Program-made: the position numbers and the translations under genes | The notes under the pieces: model-generated | Database searches by the model: none | Told to the model about the DNA's origin: nothing | Seen by the model: only the letters and a program-made list of their open reading frames with translations | Shown here: positions 15,906 through 23,266 of the stretch, piece by piece | How the letters are laid out: each line of letters begins with the position of its first letter | Numbering within the stretch: position 1 is the stretch's first letter | Origin: a bacterium BMS3Bbin02 | GTDB taxonomy: Bacteria > Actinomycetota > Acidimicrobiia > Spongiisociales > UBA5794 | Length of the DNA: 23,266 nt | Direction of reading: 5' to 3' | Assembly: GCA_002898115.1 (NCBI GenBank) | Contig: BDTL01000234.1 | Location: 1-23,266, forward strand

Positions 15906-17107
15906 GCCGAAACGATCACTGGGGCACGCTCACGCCGACTCTCGTGACGCCACCGTCGAGCCTCCACAGCCGCGATCGCTCCGATTGCCAACGCGACAGG
16001 AAAAGCGGGACTCCACCCGATCTCGATCTGGTACTCGTTTGCCCAGCTCAGCGCCACGAGAACAAAGAACCCGATCAGTGTGAAAGCGTGTGATCGGCTC
16101 GATCGATCGATGATGACACCCACAGTGATCAACATCACGGCGACCTCGTGGGCCATTGCGTGCGGTGATCCGAGAATGAAGACCACCGACGTCAATGCGA
16201 TGAGGGTGCCGACATCAGCCTCGTTGCGCCACAGCCAGATGACAAGGAGCCATAACAGTCCCGCAAGCGCGACGGCGCCGAACAAGAGTGGGTTTCTGAC
16301 GCCGCCGGTCAGGTTCTGGGCGAAGCCTAGGATCGAACTCGCAGAAACACCGTTCACGATCGCGTCGGCATTCCCGAAACTGATCGCCTGACGAATCCAT
16401 GAACCCGTCCACCCCCAACCCGCAACCATGGCGTTCGCTACCCAGAATACCGCCGCGCCCGCCAGCCCACCTAGGACCAACCGATCTCGACGAGCAAGAA
16501 TCCAGACCATCAGTAGCGGCACACCGAAAGTGGGCTTGAAAAGGAGCAGGCTCCCGACGACACCTGCGGCCACGTCGTTGTCGGATTCAAGCAAACGCCA
16601 GACGGCGACCAGTATCAACACCGTAAACGCAGTGTTATTGCCCCCGCTAACCGCCTTGAAGGTCGACCAGAACAACAACGAAACCGCGACTACCAGCGCC
16701 CAGTGATCACCGAACAGCCTGGGAAGAAGAGGGCGCGCCAACCACGCGGCAGCAAGCCAGGAAACGAGCATCAACGCTGTGTACGCGACGGCAGCAGATT
16801 GAAACGACACGCCGGCAAAGATGACGAACACCGACGCAACTATCGGCGGGTAGGAGAAGTACCAGAACAACCCCTCTTCGCTCGTCGTCAGCGATTGCTG
16901 CATCGCCCGCTGTGTGTCTACGTCGTAGAGAACCGAGTAGTCGCCGGCGTTTGCAATCAAACCGGCGCCATAGAAAGCTGCAAAGTCGCCACCCGGTGGA
17001 AGATTGCCGTCAGCGGGAATGTCGAGCAAGAGCGGTTTGGACATGATCAATGCGCTGACCGCCACCAATAGCACGACACCGACGGCGCCTAGCCAGCGTT
17101 CAAGCAC
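15902..17107 (-). CDS. GT87/DUF2029-like polytopic membrane protein, copy 2
   Basis: A roughly 401-residue protein with about ten hydrophobic helices, resembling the GT87 (DUF2029) polyprenyl-phosphate-sugar-dependent glycosyltransferases, such as mycobacterial mannosyltransferase PimE. After the first helix comes GGDFAAFYGAG (39-49), with Asp41 as the candidate catalytic acid by analogy with the first-loop Asp of PimE. YFSYPP, LLESDNDVAAG, LLLFKPTFGVP, SASSILGFAQN and SPHAMAHEVAV are shared with its neighbour. The start is uncertain: GTG 17107 overlaps the previous stop by 8 nt (GTGCTTGA) and gives a length equal to the paralogue, but no clear ribosome site is visible. TTG 17116 is an alternative, and the open frame reaches 17224. 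The sugar and acceptor are unknown. Confidence 0.8.
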   Translation of the reverse strand: MLERWLGAVGVVLLVAVSALIMSKPLLLDIPADGNLPPGGDFAAFYGAGLIANAGDYSVLYDVDTQRAMQQSLTTSEEGLFWYFSYPPIVASVFVIFAGVSFQSAAVAYTALMLVSWLAAAWLARPLLPRLFGDHWALVVAVSLLFWSTFKAVSGGNNTAFTVLILVAVWRLLESDNDVAAGVVGSLLLFKPTFGVPLLMVWILARRDRLVLGGLAGAAVFWVANAMVAGWGWTGSWIRQAISFGNADAIVNGVSASSILGFAQNLTGGVRNPLLFGAVALAGLLWLLVIWLWRNEADVGTLIALTSVVFILGSPHAMAHEVAVMLITVGVIIDRSSRSHAFTLIGFFVLVALSWANEYQIEIGWSPAFPVALAIGAIAAVEARRWRHESRRERAPVIVSA

Positions 17108-18308
17108 TGGATACAAGTTCGGTAGCGTCGGCACTGCTTCGAGCCATCCACCGCGGGAGTTCGCGCAAGACGAGGCCTCCAATAACCATCGCCATGAAGA
17201 AGCTCGGGGCCCATCCGAGAGCAATCATCGCAAGGCCAAACCACGACGCGATATCCATAACAACCAACCAGTGGCCAACCGGTCGTTTTGCGCGTTGCAC
17301 AAGAACCGCCACCGGTAGGAGCAGCACCGCGATTTCGTGTGACATGGCGTGTGGACTCCCCCAAATCGATGCCACCGCAAAGACGGCCATCAGCGTTGCC
17401 AGATCAACGTTTGGTCGAGACCATATCCACGCGGTACCGAGCCACACAACAACGAGCAGTCCGGCGGCGACGATTGCGTACCAGGTCCATTCAGCTTTGG
17501 AGAAGTTTTGGGCGAACCCCAGAATCGAGCTCGCGGCGGGACCGTTGATAATCGCATCCTTCTCACCGAACCGTTGGGCCTGGTCCCACCACGGTACCAC
17601 CCAGCCAACCCCGGCTAACGTCGAGTTGACGGCGAAGTACACAGCCCCACCGATAGCGCCGCCCCCCAATGCCCGCCAGCGTCTCGAGACAAACAGAACG
17701 GCGAGAAAGGGTAATCCGAACGTCGGCTTGAATAGCAGCAGAGATGCCACAAGCCCGGCCGATAGGTCCTTCTCCGACTCAAGGAGGCGCCAAATCACAA
17801 CCAGCACGAACAGTGTGAACGCGGTGTTTGAACCTCCCACAATCACCTGTCGCATAGGCCAGAAACCCAGGGCGATGAGCAATGCTCTCTCCGGGGAAGC
17901 TTTGATCTTCGGGAGCAGCGTTCCACCTATCGCAATCGCCCCAAGCAACATCCCGAACATGAAGCCAAGGTGGATTGCATAGGCCTGGACGTACGGCATG
18001 GCTGCAAGGAAACCGTAGGTCATTGCAACTGCGGGCGGGTAGCTGAAGTACAGAAACTTGCCACCCTCCATCGGCGTACCCTCGGTCTGGGCGGCGAGCT
18101 GTGCGTCTTCGGTATAGAGGACCTCGTAGTCGCCCTCGTTCGCGAGCATTCCGGCGCCATAGAACGCTGTGAAGTCGCCCCCGAGACCCTCATCGCTTTG
18201 TGACGTCAACGCCGGCCAGAACGGGGCGAGAACCGACGACAACACCAGCGCGATCAACACCGCGCGCCCGTAGGTCTGCTTCCTCCAATCGGTCAGGAGT
18301 CTCGTCAT
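17100..18308 (-). CDS. GT87/DUF2029-like polytopic membrane protein, copy 1
   Basis: A 402-residue membrane protein with about ten hydrophobic helices and the same landmarks as the following gene: GGDFTAFYGAG (43-53, Asp45), YFSYPPAVA, WRLLESEKDLSAG, LLLFKPTFGLP, AASSILGFAQN and SPHAMSHEIAV. These conserved blocks at matching spacing make the pair tandem paralogues. GT87 enzymes move a sugar from a lipid-linked donor to an acceptor on the outer face of the membrane; that role here is a family-level inference. The ATG at 18308 has AAGGGA about 6 nt upstream, while a TTG at 18314 leaves no room for it. It begins a four-gene run (two membrane proteins, methyltransferase, small protein) ahead of uvrC. 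Confidence 0.83.
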   Translation of the reverse strand: MTRLLTDWRKQTYGRAVLIALVLSSVLAPFWPALTSQSDEGLGGDFTAFYGAGMLANEGDYEVLYTEDAQLAAQTEGTPMEGGKFLYFSYPPAVAMTYGFLAAMPYVQAYAIHLGFMFGMLLGAIAIGGTLLPKIKASPERALLIALGFWPMRQVIVGGSNTAFTLFVLVVIWRLLESEKDLSAGLVASLLLFKPTFGLPFLAVLFVSRRWRALGGGAIGGAVYFAVNSTLAGVGWVVPWWDQAQRFGEKDAIINGPAASSILGFAQNFSKAEWTWYAIVAAGLLVVVWLGTAWIWSRPNVDLATLMAVFAVASIWGSPHAMSHEIAVLLLPVAVLVQRAKRPVGHWLVVMDIASWFGLAMIALGWAPSFFMAMVIGGLVLRELPRWMARSSADATELVSSA

Positions 18309-18473
18309 GCTCAATCCCTTCGACGCTCCAAGAGTAGGAGACTGCCGTGTGTTTCGTGGCTCAGTTTTCGCCAGTCAGCTCGTGCCGGCGGGGTCGACGA
18401 GCAGACTCTCTAGAGATTCGGACGATGCGGTAGCCGGCTTTAGGGCGACCTCATTCATAGAGCCGTGTCGTTT
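18309..18473 (-). other. uvrA to membrane-protein gap
   Basis: These 165 nt hold no obvious hairpin terminator with a T-run. The most notable item is a possible 27-codon reading frame on the minus strand, ATG 18458 to a TGA near 18377. It overlaps nothing and lacks a convincing ribosome site, and I do not call it a gene. A short palindrome TCTCTAGAGA lies inside it. A promoter for the membrane-protein cassette may be here, but I cannot point to convincing -35 and -10 boxes. Confidence 0.35.
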
Positions 18474-21296
18474 CTAGACCAGCAGACCCTTGAGAAACTG
18501 CCCAGTGTAGGAGTGGTCGATAGCTGCGACGGCTTCCGGCGTGCCCTCGGCAACGACGAATCCACCACCCTCACCACCCTCGGGGCCGAGGTCGATGATC
18601 CAGTCCGCTGACTTGATCACATCGAGGTTGTGTTCGATCACGATCACCGTATTGCCGGTGTCGACAAGGCGCTGTAAGACGCCGAGTAGTTTCCGGATGT
18701 CCTCAAAGTGCAGACCGGTCGTAGGCTCGTCGAGTATGTACACGGTCTTACCGGTTGCGCGTTTCCCGAGCTCCGACGAGAGTTTCACCCGTTGCGCCTC
18801 GCCGCCCGACAGCGTTGTCGCCGGCTGCCCAAGGCGTATGTACCCCAGACCGACGTCGTACAGCGTCTGTACGATGCGGCTGATACGCGGCTGGTGCTCA
18901 AAGAAGACGAGAGCATCCTCGACTGAGAGGTTGAGAACATCGCTGATCGAATGCCCCTTGAACTTCACGTCAAGTGTGTCCCGGTTGTAACGCAGGCCGC
19001 TGCACGTGTCGCACGGAACGTACACGTCCGGGAGGAAGTGCATCTCAATGCGGAGAGTACCGTCACCCTTGCAGACCTCACATCGCCCACCCGCGACGTT
19101 GAAGCTGAACCGCCCGGGTTTGTATCCACGGGCGCGGGCGTCCGGGGTCGCCGCGAACAGCTCGCGGATCCGGTCAAACATCTTTGTATATGTTGCCGGG
19201 TTGGACCGCGGCGTCCGACCGATCGGCGCCTGATTGATGTTGATGACCTTGTCGAGCTGGTCGATCCCCTCGATGCTGTGATGTCTACCCGGCAACGCAC
19301 GAGCGCCGTGAAGATCGGCATGCAGTGCCTTTGAGAGCGTTTGCTGGATCAGGCTCGACTTACCGGAACCGGACACACCGGTGACGGCAACGAACATGCC
19401 AAGGGGAATGCGGACGTCGATGTCTTTGAGATTGTTCTCGGCGGCTTGCAGAACGATGAGTTCCCGACCATCACCCACGCGACGTGACCCCGGTACCGGG
19501 ATGCTCCTCTTACCTGACAGATACTGGCCCGTGATCGAGGCGGCTGTGCGCATTATCTGCTTGGGTGTCCCTTCCGCGATAATAGCCCCTCCGTGCTCCC
19601 CTGCACCCGGGCCGATATCGACGATGTAGTCGGCAATCCTCATGGTCTCTTCGTCGTGCTCGACGACAATCAGGGTGTTACCGAGGTCCCGCAGCCGCAG
19701 CAACGTTTCGATCAGTCGCCGATTGTCCCGCTGGTGTAGACCGATCGACGGCTCATCAAGAATGTAAAGAACCCCCACGAGACCCGACCCGATCTGTGTG
19801 GCAAGACGGATTCGCTGCGCCTCCCCACCCGCGAGCGTCGCAGCTGATCGCATCAGGCTGAGGTAGTCGAGACCGACGTCGATCAAAAAGTTGAGCCGCT
19901 CTCGGATCTCCTTGAGCACAAGTCCCGCAATCGTGGCCTCGCGATCCGTGAGGGCGAGATCGAGAAAGAACTGTCGCGCCTGACGCAGTGGCATCGAAGA
20001 CACATCAAAGATGGAGCGCCCGTCAACGGTCACCGCCAACGACACCGCGTTGAGGCGCGCACCGTTGCAGGTTGCACACGGCACCTGCCGCATGAACTCC
20101 GCATACTGGGCCCGGGAGCCGTCGGATTCGGCGTTGGAGTAGCGCCGACTCAGCCACGGTACGACACCTTCGTACTCCGATTGATAGCGACGCTCACGGT
20201 TGAATCGGTTGGTGTAACGCACCTCATACGGTTTCGATCCCCCGCCATTGAGCACCATGCGCTTCGCTTCGTCGTCGAGGTCCTCGAACGGACTGTCAAA
20301 GTCAATGTTCTCGGCTCGACACATCGCTTCCAACAAACGCGAGTAGTACCGCATCCGGTGCCTGCCGGACCACGGTGCGATCGCACCACCTGACAGCGCG
20401 CGGTGTGGATGCGGCACAACGAGGTCGGTATCGACCTGGAACCGGGTACCCAAACCCGAGCAGTCGGTACATGCCCCATACGGGCTGTTGAAGGAGAAGT
20501 TGCGCGGCTGCAGGTCTTCGAAAGAGAGACCGCAGTCTTCACAGGCGAGATGCTGGCTAAACGTCATGGGCGGGCCGTCGACAATGTCGACCACTGCGAT
20601 ACCCTCGGCGAGCTGCAGAGCGGTCTCGAGAGACTCGCTCAACCGTCGCTCAATGCCCGCTTTGCTGACAAGGCGGTCGACAATGACCTCGATGGTGTGC
20701 TGAAAGTATCTATCCAGCTTGAGATCCTCCGTGAGGTCATGAACCTCGCCATCAATCCGCGCCCGGCTAAAGCCATCCTTCGCAAGATCCTTGAGCAGCG
20801 TCTCGAACTCGCCCTTGCGTCCCCGCACAATCGGAGCAAGGATCTGGAACCTCGTCCCCTCATCGAGCTGCAAGACCTGATCGACGATCTGCTGTGGTGT
20901 CTGTTTTGCGACAACTTTTCCACACTTCGGACAGTGAGGAATGCCGATGCGAGCGTAGATGAGCCGGAGGTAGTCGTGGATCTCCGTAACCGTTCCGACG
21001 GTCGATCGCGGATTTCGAGACGATGTCTTCTGGTCAATGGAGATCGACGGAGACAGACCTTCGATGAAGTCAACGTCGGGTTTGTCCATCTGGCCGAGGA
21101 ATTGCCGGGCGTATGCCGAGAGGCTCTCCACATAACGACGTTGACCTTCGGCGTAGATGGTGTCGAATGCGAGAGATGATTTCCCCGACCCACTGATGCC
21201 GGTGAACACGATAAGCCGGTCGCGCGGCAGCTCAACATCAAGGTTCTTGAGGTTGTGTTCACGCGCACCGCGGATGACGATCTTGCTACTTGCCAA
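18474..21296 (-). CDS. uvrA: Excinuclease ABC subunit A
   Basis: A 940-residue damage-recognition ATPase of nucleotide excision repair, acting as a dimer that loads UvrB on DNA. The first ABC module has Walker A GISGSGKSS (33-41); a zinc site begins at CPKC (122-125) and another CEDC/CTDC set follows in the UvrB-binding and insertion region. The second module has Walker A GVSGSGKSS (640-648), a zinc finger (Cys739, 742, 762, 765), signature LSGGE (829-833) and Walker B VYILDEP (852-858). Length is normal. The start is TTG at 21296 with GGAG about 9 nt upstream. The gene lies 99 nt after uvrB, with an inverted repeat and a good -10 box in that gap. All key residues appear intact. Confidence 0.97.
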   Translation of the reverse strand: MASSKIVIRGAREHNLKNLDVELPRDRLIVFTGISGSGKSSLAFDTIYAEGQRRYVESLSAYARQFLGQMDKPDVDFIEGLSPSISIDQKTSSRNPRSTVGTVTEIHDYLRLIYARIGIPHCPKCGKVVAKQTPQQIVDQVLQLDEGTRFQILAPIVRGRKGEFETLLKDLAKDGFSRARIDGEVHDLTEDLKLDRYFQHTIEVIVDRLVSKAGIERRLSESLETALQLAEGIAVVDIVDGPPMTFSQHLACEDCGLSFEDLQPRNFSFNSPYGACTDCSGLGTRFQVDTDLVVPHPHRALSGGAIAPWSGRHRMRYYSRLLEAMCRAENIDFDSPFEDLDDEAKRMVLNGGGSKPYEVRYTNRFNRERRYQSEYEGVVPWLSRRYSNAESDGSRAQYAEFMRQVPCATCNGARLNAVSLAVTVDGRSIFDVSSMPLRQARQFFLDLALTDREATIAGLVLKEIRERLNFLIDVGLDYLSLMRSAATLAGGEAQRIRLATQIGSGLVGVLYILDEPSIGLHQRDNRRLIETLLRLRDLGNTLIVVEHDEETMRIADYIVDIGPGAGEHGGAIIAEGTPKQIMRTAASITGQYLSGKRSIPVPGSRRVGDGRELIVLQAAENNLKDIDVRIPLGMFVAVTGVSGSGKSSLIQQTLSKALHADLHGARALPGRHHSIEGIDQLDKVININQAPIGRTPRSNPATYTKMFDRIRELFAATPDARARGYKPGRFSFNVAGGRCEVCKGDGTLRIEMHFLPDVYVPCDTCSGLRYNRDTLDVKFKGHSISDVLNLSVEDALVFFEHQPRISRIVQTLYDVGLGYIRLGQPATTLSGGEAQRVKLSSELGKRATGKTVYILDEPTTGLHFEDIRKLLGVLQRLVDTGNTVIVIEHNLDVIKSADWIIDLGPEGGEGGGFVVAEGTPEAVAAIDHSYTGQFLKGLLV

Positions 21297-21353
21297 AGGT
21301 GTGGTCTCCGTCCTGGCCGTCCCATACCGAGCACGATGGGCGACGTTGTTTCA

Positions 21354-21392
21354 ATTGTAGTGAGTACCTGCGACACAACTGGCGTGTCACAG
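21354..21392 (-). promoter_or_regulatory. uvrA promoter region with inverted repeat
   Basis: In the 99-nt gap between uvrB and uvrA the minus strand has CTGTGACAC-N7-GTGTCGCAG (21392-21368), an inverted repeat matching at 8 of 9 positions. It is followed after 8 nt by TACAAT (21359-21354), a good -10 box. No strong -35 is visible at the right spacing, and the repeat occupies that region, so it could be an operator for an activator or repressor. It could instead be a hairpin at the end of the uvrB transcript, although no T-run follows. It does not match the usual actinobacterial LexA site (GAAC-N4-GTTC). Confidence 0.4.
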
Positions 21393-21395
21393 GCG

Positions 21396-23266
21396 CTATT
21401 TCACGGCGTCCGCCATCTCGCGAAGTTCTCGTTTCAGCTCGTTGAGTTCATCACGGAGTCGAGCCGCGTACTCAAACCGAAGGTCCGTTGCAGCCTCGTG
21501 CATTTCTTCTTCAAGACTCTGGATAAGTCGCCGCAGGTCATCGTGAGGAAGATCCATTGGCGTCCGTTCCTTCACCTCGCGTGCGCGACGGTCCGCCGAA
21601 GGCACCTTCGAGCTTGAGAGCAGTTCGAGAATGTCGGAGACTCGCTTGCGGATTGTCTGCGGGTCGATGCCGTGCTCTTCGTTGAAGTCGCGTTGAATCC
21701 GACGGCGCCTGTTGGTCTCGTTGAGTGCGTGCTGCATCGATCTTGTGACCTTGTCGGCGTACATCAACACTTGACCGTCGACGTTGCGCGCCGCCCGACC
21801 GATGGTCTGGACAAGCGAAGTCTGGGAGCGCAAGAAGCCCTCCTTATCTGCATCAAGGATGGCCACCAGCGATACCTCGGGGAGATCCAGTCCCTCTCGA
21901 AGCAGGTTGACGCCAACCAACACGTCGTATTCGCCGAGGCGCAGGTCCCGCAGAATTTGCACGCGTTCGAGCGTGTCGATATCCGAGTGCAGGTACCGTG
22001 CCTTCACCCCCGACTCCAGGAGATAGTTCGTGAGGTCCTCCGACATCTTCTTGGTAAGCGTCGTAACCAACACCCGCTGCGCGTTTTCCGCGCGCACCGT
22101 TATCTCGTGCATGAGATCGTCGATCTGGCCCTTCGTCGGCCGTACAACGACCTCGGGATCAACGAGACCCGTCGGACGAATGATCTGCTCAACGACCTGA
22201 TCCGAGTGTTCAAGCTCCCACGTCGACGGTGTGGCGGACAAGAACAACGCCTGGGGCACCTTGTCGAACCACTCCTCGAACCGCAAGGGACGGTTGTCGA
22301 GCGCAGAAGGCAGTCGGAACCCATGCTCGATGAGCACGTCCTTGCGGCTTTTGTCGCCCGCGTATTGACCGTGGATCTGAGGAATTGTCACGTGACTTTC
22401 ATCAATCACGGTGATGTAGTCATCAGGGAAGTAGTCAAGGAGCGTGAACGGGGTCTCCCCCGGTTCGCGACCATCGAGATACCGCGAGTAGTTCTCAATG
22501 CCCGAGCAGTACCCGGCTTCACGCATCATTTCCATATCGTACGCAGTACGCATCCGAAGCCGCTGAGCCTCAAGGAGCTTGCCCTCGGCCTCCAGGGTTG
22601 AGAGACGCTCCTGCAACTCAACCTCGATCTTCTCGACAGCCTCGGTCAGCCGCTCCTGGTCCGTGACGTAATGCGTCGCCGGATACACCCACAATTCGGA
22701 GAGTTCGTCCAGCACCTCCCCCGTAACAGGGTTCATTTTCAAGATCCGATCGACTTCGTCACCGAAGTACTCGATGCGATAGATGTACTCCTCGTAGGCG
22801 GGAAAGATCTCCAACGTGTCACCACGGACCCGAAAGCGACCGCGGATCAGACTTATCTCGTTTCGTTCATATTGAATATTGACAAGGCGTTTCACGGATT
22901 CCTGAAGTGCGAACTCGACCCCCCGAATCAATCTGAGTAGCTGACCCTCGTAGTGGTCGGGCGAACCGAGGCCATAGATCGCACTCACTGACGCAACGAT
23001 GATCACGTCCCTCCTGGTGAGTAACGCCGCAGTCGCCGAGTGCCGGAGCCGATCGATCTCGTCGTTGATCGTCGACTCCTTCTCGATGTAGGTGTCGCTC
23101 GATGCAATATACGCCTCGGGCTGGTAATAGTCGTAGTAACTCACGAAGTATTCGACACGGTTCTCGGGGAAGAACTCACGAAACTCATTCGCCAACTGGG
23201 CCGCCAGCGCCTTGTTCGGTGCAAGAACCAACGTCGGGCGCTGTACTTGCTCGATCGTCCACGCAA
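21396..23266 (-). CDS. uvrB: Excinuclease ABC subunit B (5' end outside window)
   Basis: About 623 C-terminal residues of UvrB, the helicase-like subunit that verifies damage and recruits UvrC. The frame is still open at the right window edge (AWTIEQVQRPTLVLAPNK); the roughly 50-70 missing N-terminal residues carry Walker A. The visible parts are the beta-hairpin that clamps DNA (YYDYYQPEAYIASSDTYIEK), the DEAD-box-like DESH, FLSATPSTWELEHS, the helicase motif VI region QTIGRAARNVDGQV, and a C-terminal UVR motif (FEYAARLRDELNELKREL) that contacts UvrC. An internal TTG at 23231 is not the true start. Conservation is complete across what can be seen. Confidence 0.96.
   Translation of the reverse strand, partial: AWTIEQVQRPTLVLAPNKALAAQLANEFREFFPENRVEYFVSYYDYYQPEAYIASSDTYIEKESTINDEIDRLRHSATAALLTRRDVIIVASVSAIYGLGSPDHYEGQLLRLIRGVEFALQESVKRLVNIQYERNEISLIRGRFRVRGDTLEIFPAYEEYIYRIEYFGDEVDRILKMNPVTGEVLDELSELWVYPATHYVTDQERLTEAVEKIEVELQERLSTLEAEGKLLEAQRLRMRTAYDMEMMREAGYCSGIENYSRYLDGREPGETPFTLLDYFPDDYITVIDESHVTIPQIHGQYAGDKSRKDVLIEHGFRLPSALDNRPLRFEEWFDKVPQALFLSATPSTWELEHSDQVVEQIIRPTGLVDPEVVVRPTKGQIDDLMHEITVRAENAQRVLVTTLTKKMSEDLTNYLLESGVKARYLHSDIDTLERVQILRDLRLGEYDVLVGVNLLREGLDLPEVSLVAILDADKEGFLRSQTSLVQTIGRAARNVDGQVLMYADKVTRSMQHALNETNRRRRIQRDFNEEHGIDPQTIRKRVSDILELLSSSKVPSADRRAREVKERTPMDLPHDDLRRLIQSLEEEMHEAATDLRFEYAARLRDELNELKRELREMADAVK

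Noticed and set aside
18377..18458. 27-codon reading frame between uvrA and the membrane-protein genes
   Set aside because: Too short to judge, without a clear ribosome site or recognisable features; noted only as part of the gap.
20403..21179. Plus-strand open frame of 258 codons inside uvrA
   Set aside because: Shadow of the conserved uvrA frame with no domain and no ribosome site of note.
21672..22601. Long plus-strand open frame (309 codons) inside uvrB
   Set aside because: It is antisense to a fully conserved uvrB frame, has no recognisable domain, and arises from the codon bias of the real gene.
1..23266. CRISPR array, insertion sequence, phage or defence system
   Set aside because: I saw no regularly spaced repeats, transposase or integrase motifs, or defence-associated domains on either strand.

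Overview
All genes I can support in this 23.3 kb window lie on the minus strand, so biological order runs from high to low coordinates. The organism is probably an actinobacterium, perhaps of the Acidimicrobiia. The reasons are moderately high GC, many GTG/TTG starts, a lipoprotein with a long Thr/Pro/Ala linker, and the actinobacterial/firmicute order uvrB-uvrA-uvrC-rapZ-yvcK-gap-pgk-tpiA-secG. The class-level guess is inference; no marker gene settles it.

Region 1 (about 13.0-23.3 kb): the three nucleotide-excision-repair genes uvrB (cut by the window edge), uvrA and uvrC, all co-directional. Between uvrA and uvrC sits a small cassette of two tandemly duplicated GT87-like polytopic membrane proteins, a SAM methyltransferase gene interrupted by an in-frame TGA, and a 79-residue unknown protein.

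Region 2 (about 7.0-13.0 kb): rapZ, yvcK, gap, pgk, tpiA, a cofactor-dependent phosphoglycerate mutase and secG. Junctions are tight or overlapping except uvrC-rapZ (56 nt) and gpm-secG (126 nt, with its own sigma70-type promoter). The whiA gene, normally next to yvcK, is missing from its usual place. Together these genes cover lower glycolysis, its regulators and a Sec translocon subunit.

Region 3 (about 0.3-7.0 kb): a complete Opp/Dpp-type peptide ABC importer: lipoprotein receptor, two permeases and two ATPases. It is followed by a NodN/HtdZ-like MaoC-fold hydratase. A stable UUCG-capped hairpin separates the receptor gene from the membrane-complex genes, and the first permease carries an apparent extra pair of membrane segments. 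Last come a tRNA-Leu(GAG) with its own promoter and encoded CCA, and about 180 nt of unassigned sequence at the left edge.

I saw no CRISPR array, insertion sequence, rRNA, phage gene or defence system. The most unusual points are the interrupted methyltransferase, the expanded OppB, the absent whiA and the duplicated membrane-glycosyltransferase cassette nested in the uvr cluster. I do not see strong evidence of a wholly new multi-gene system.
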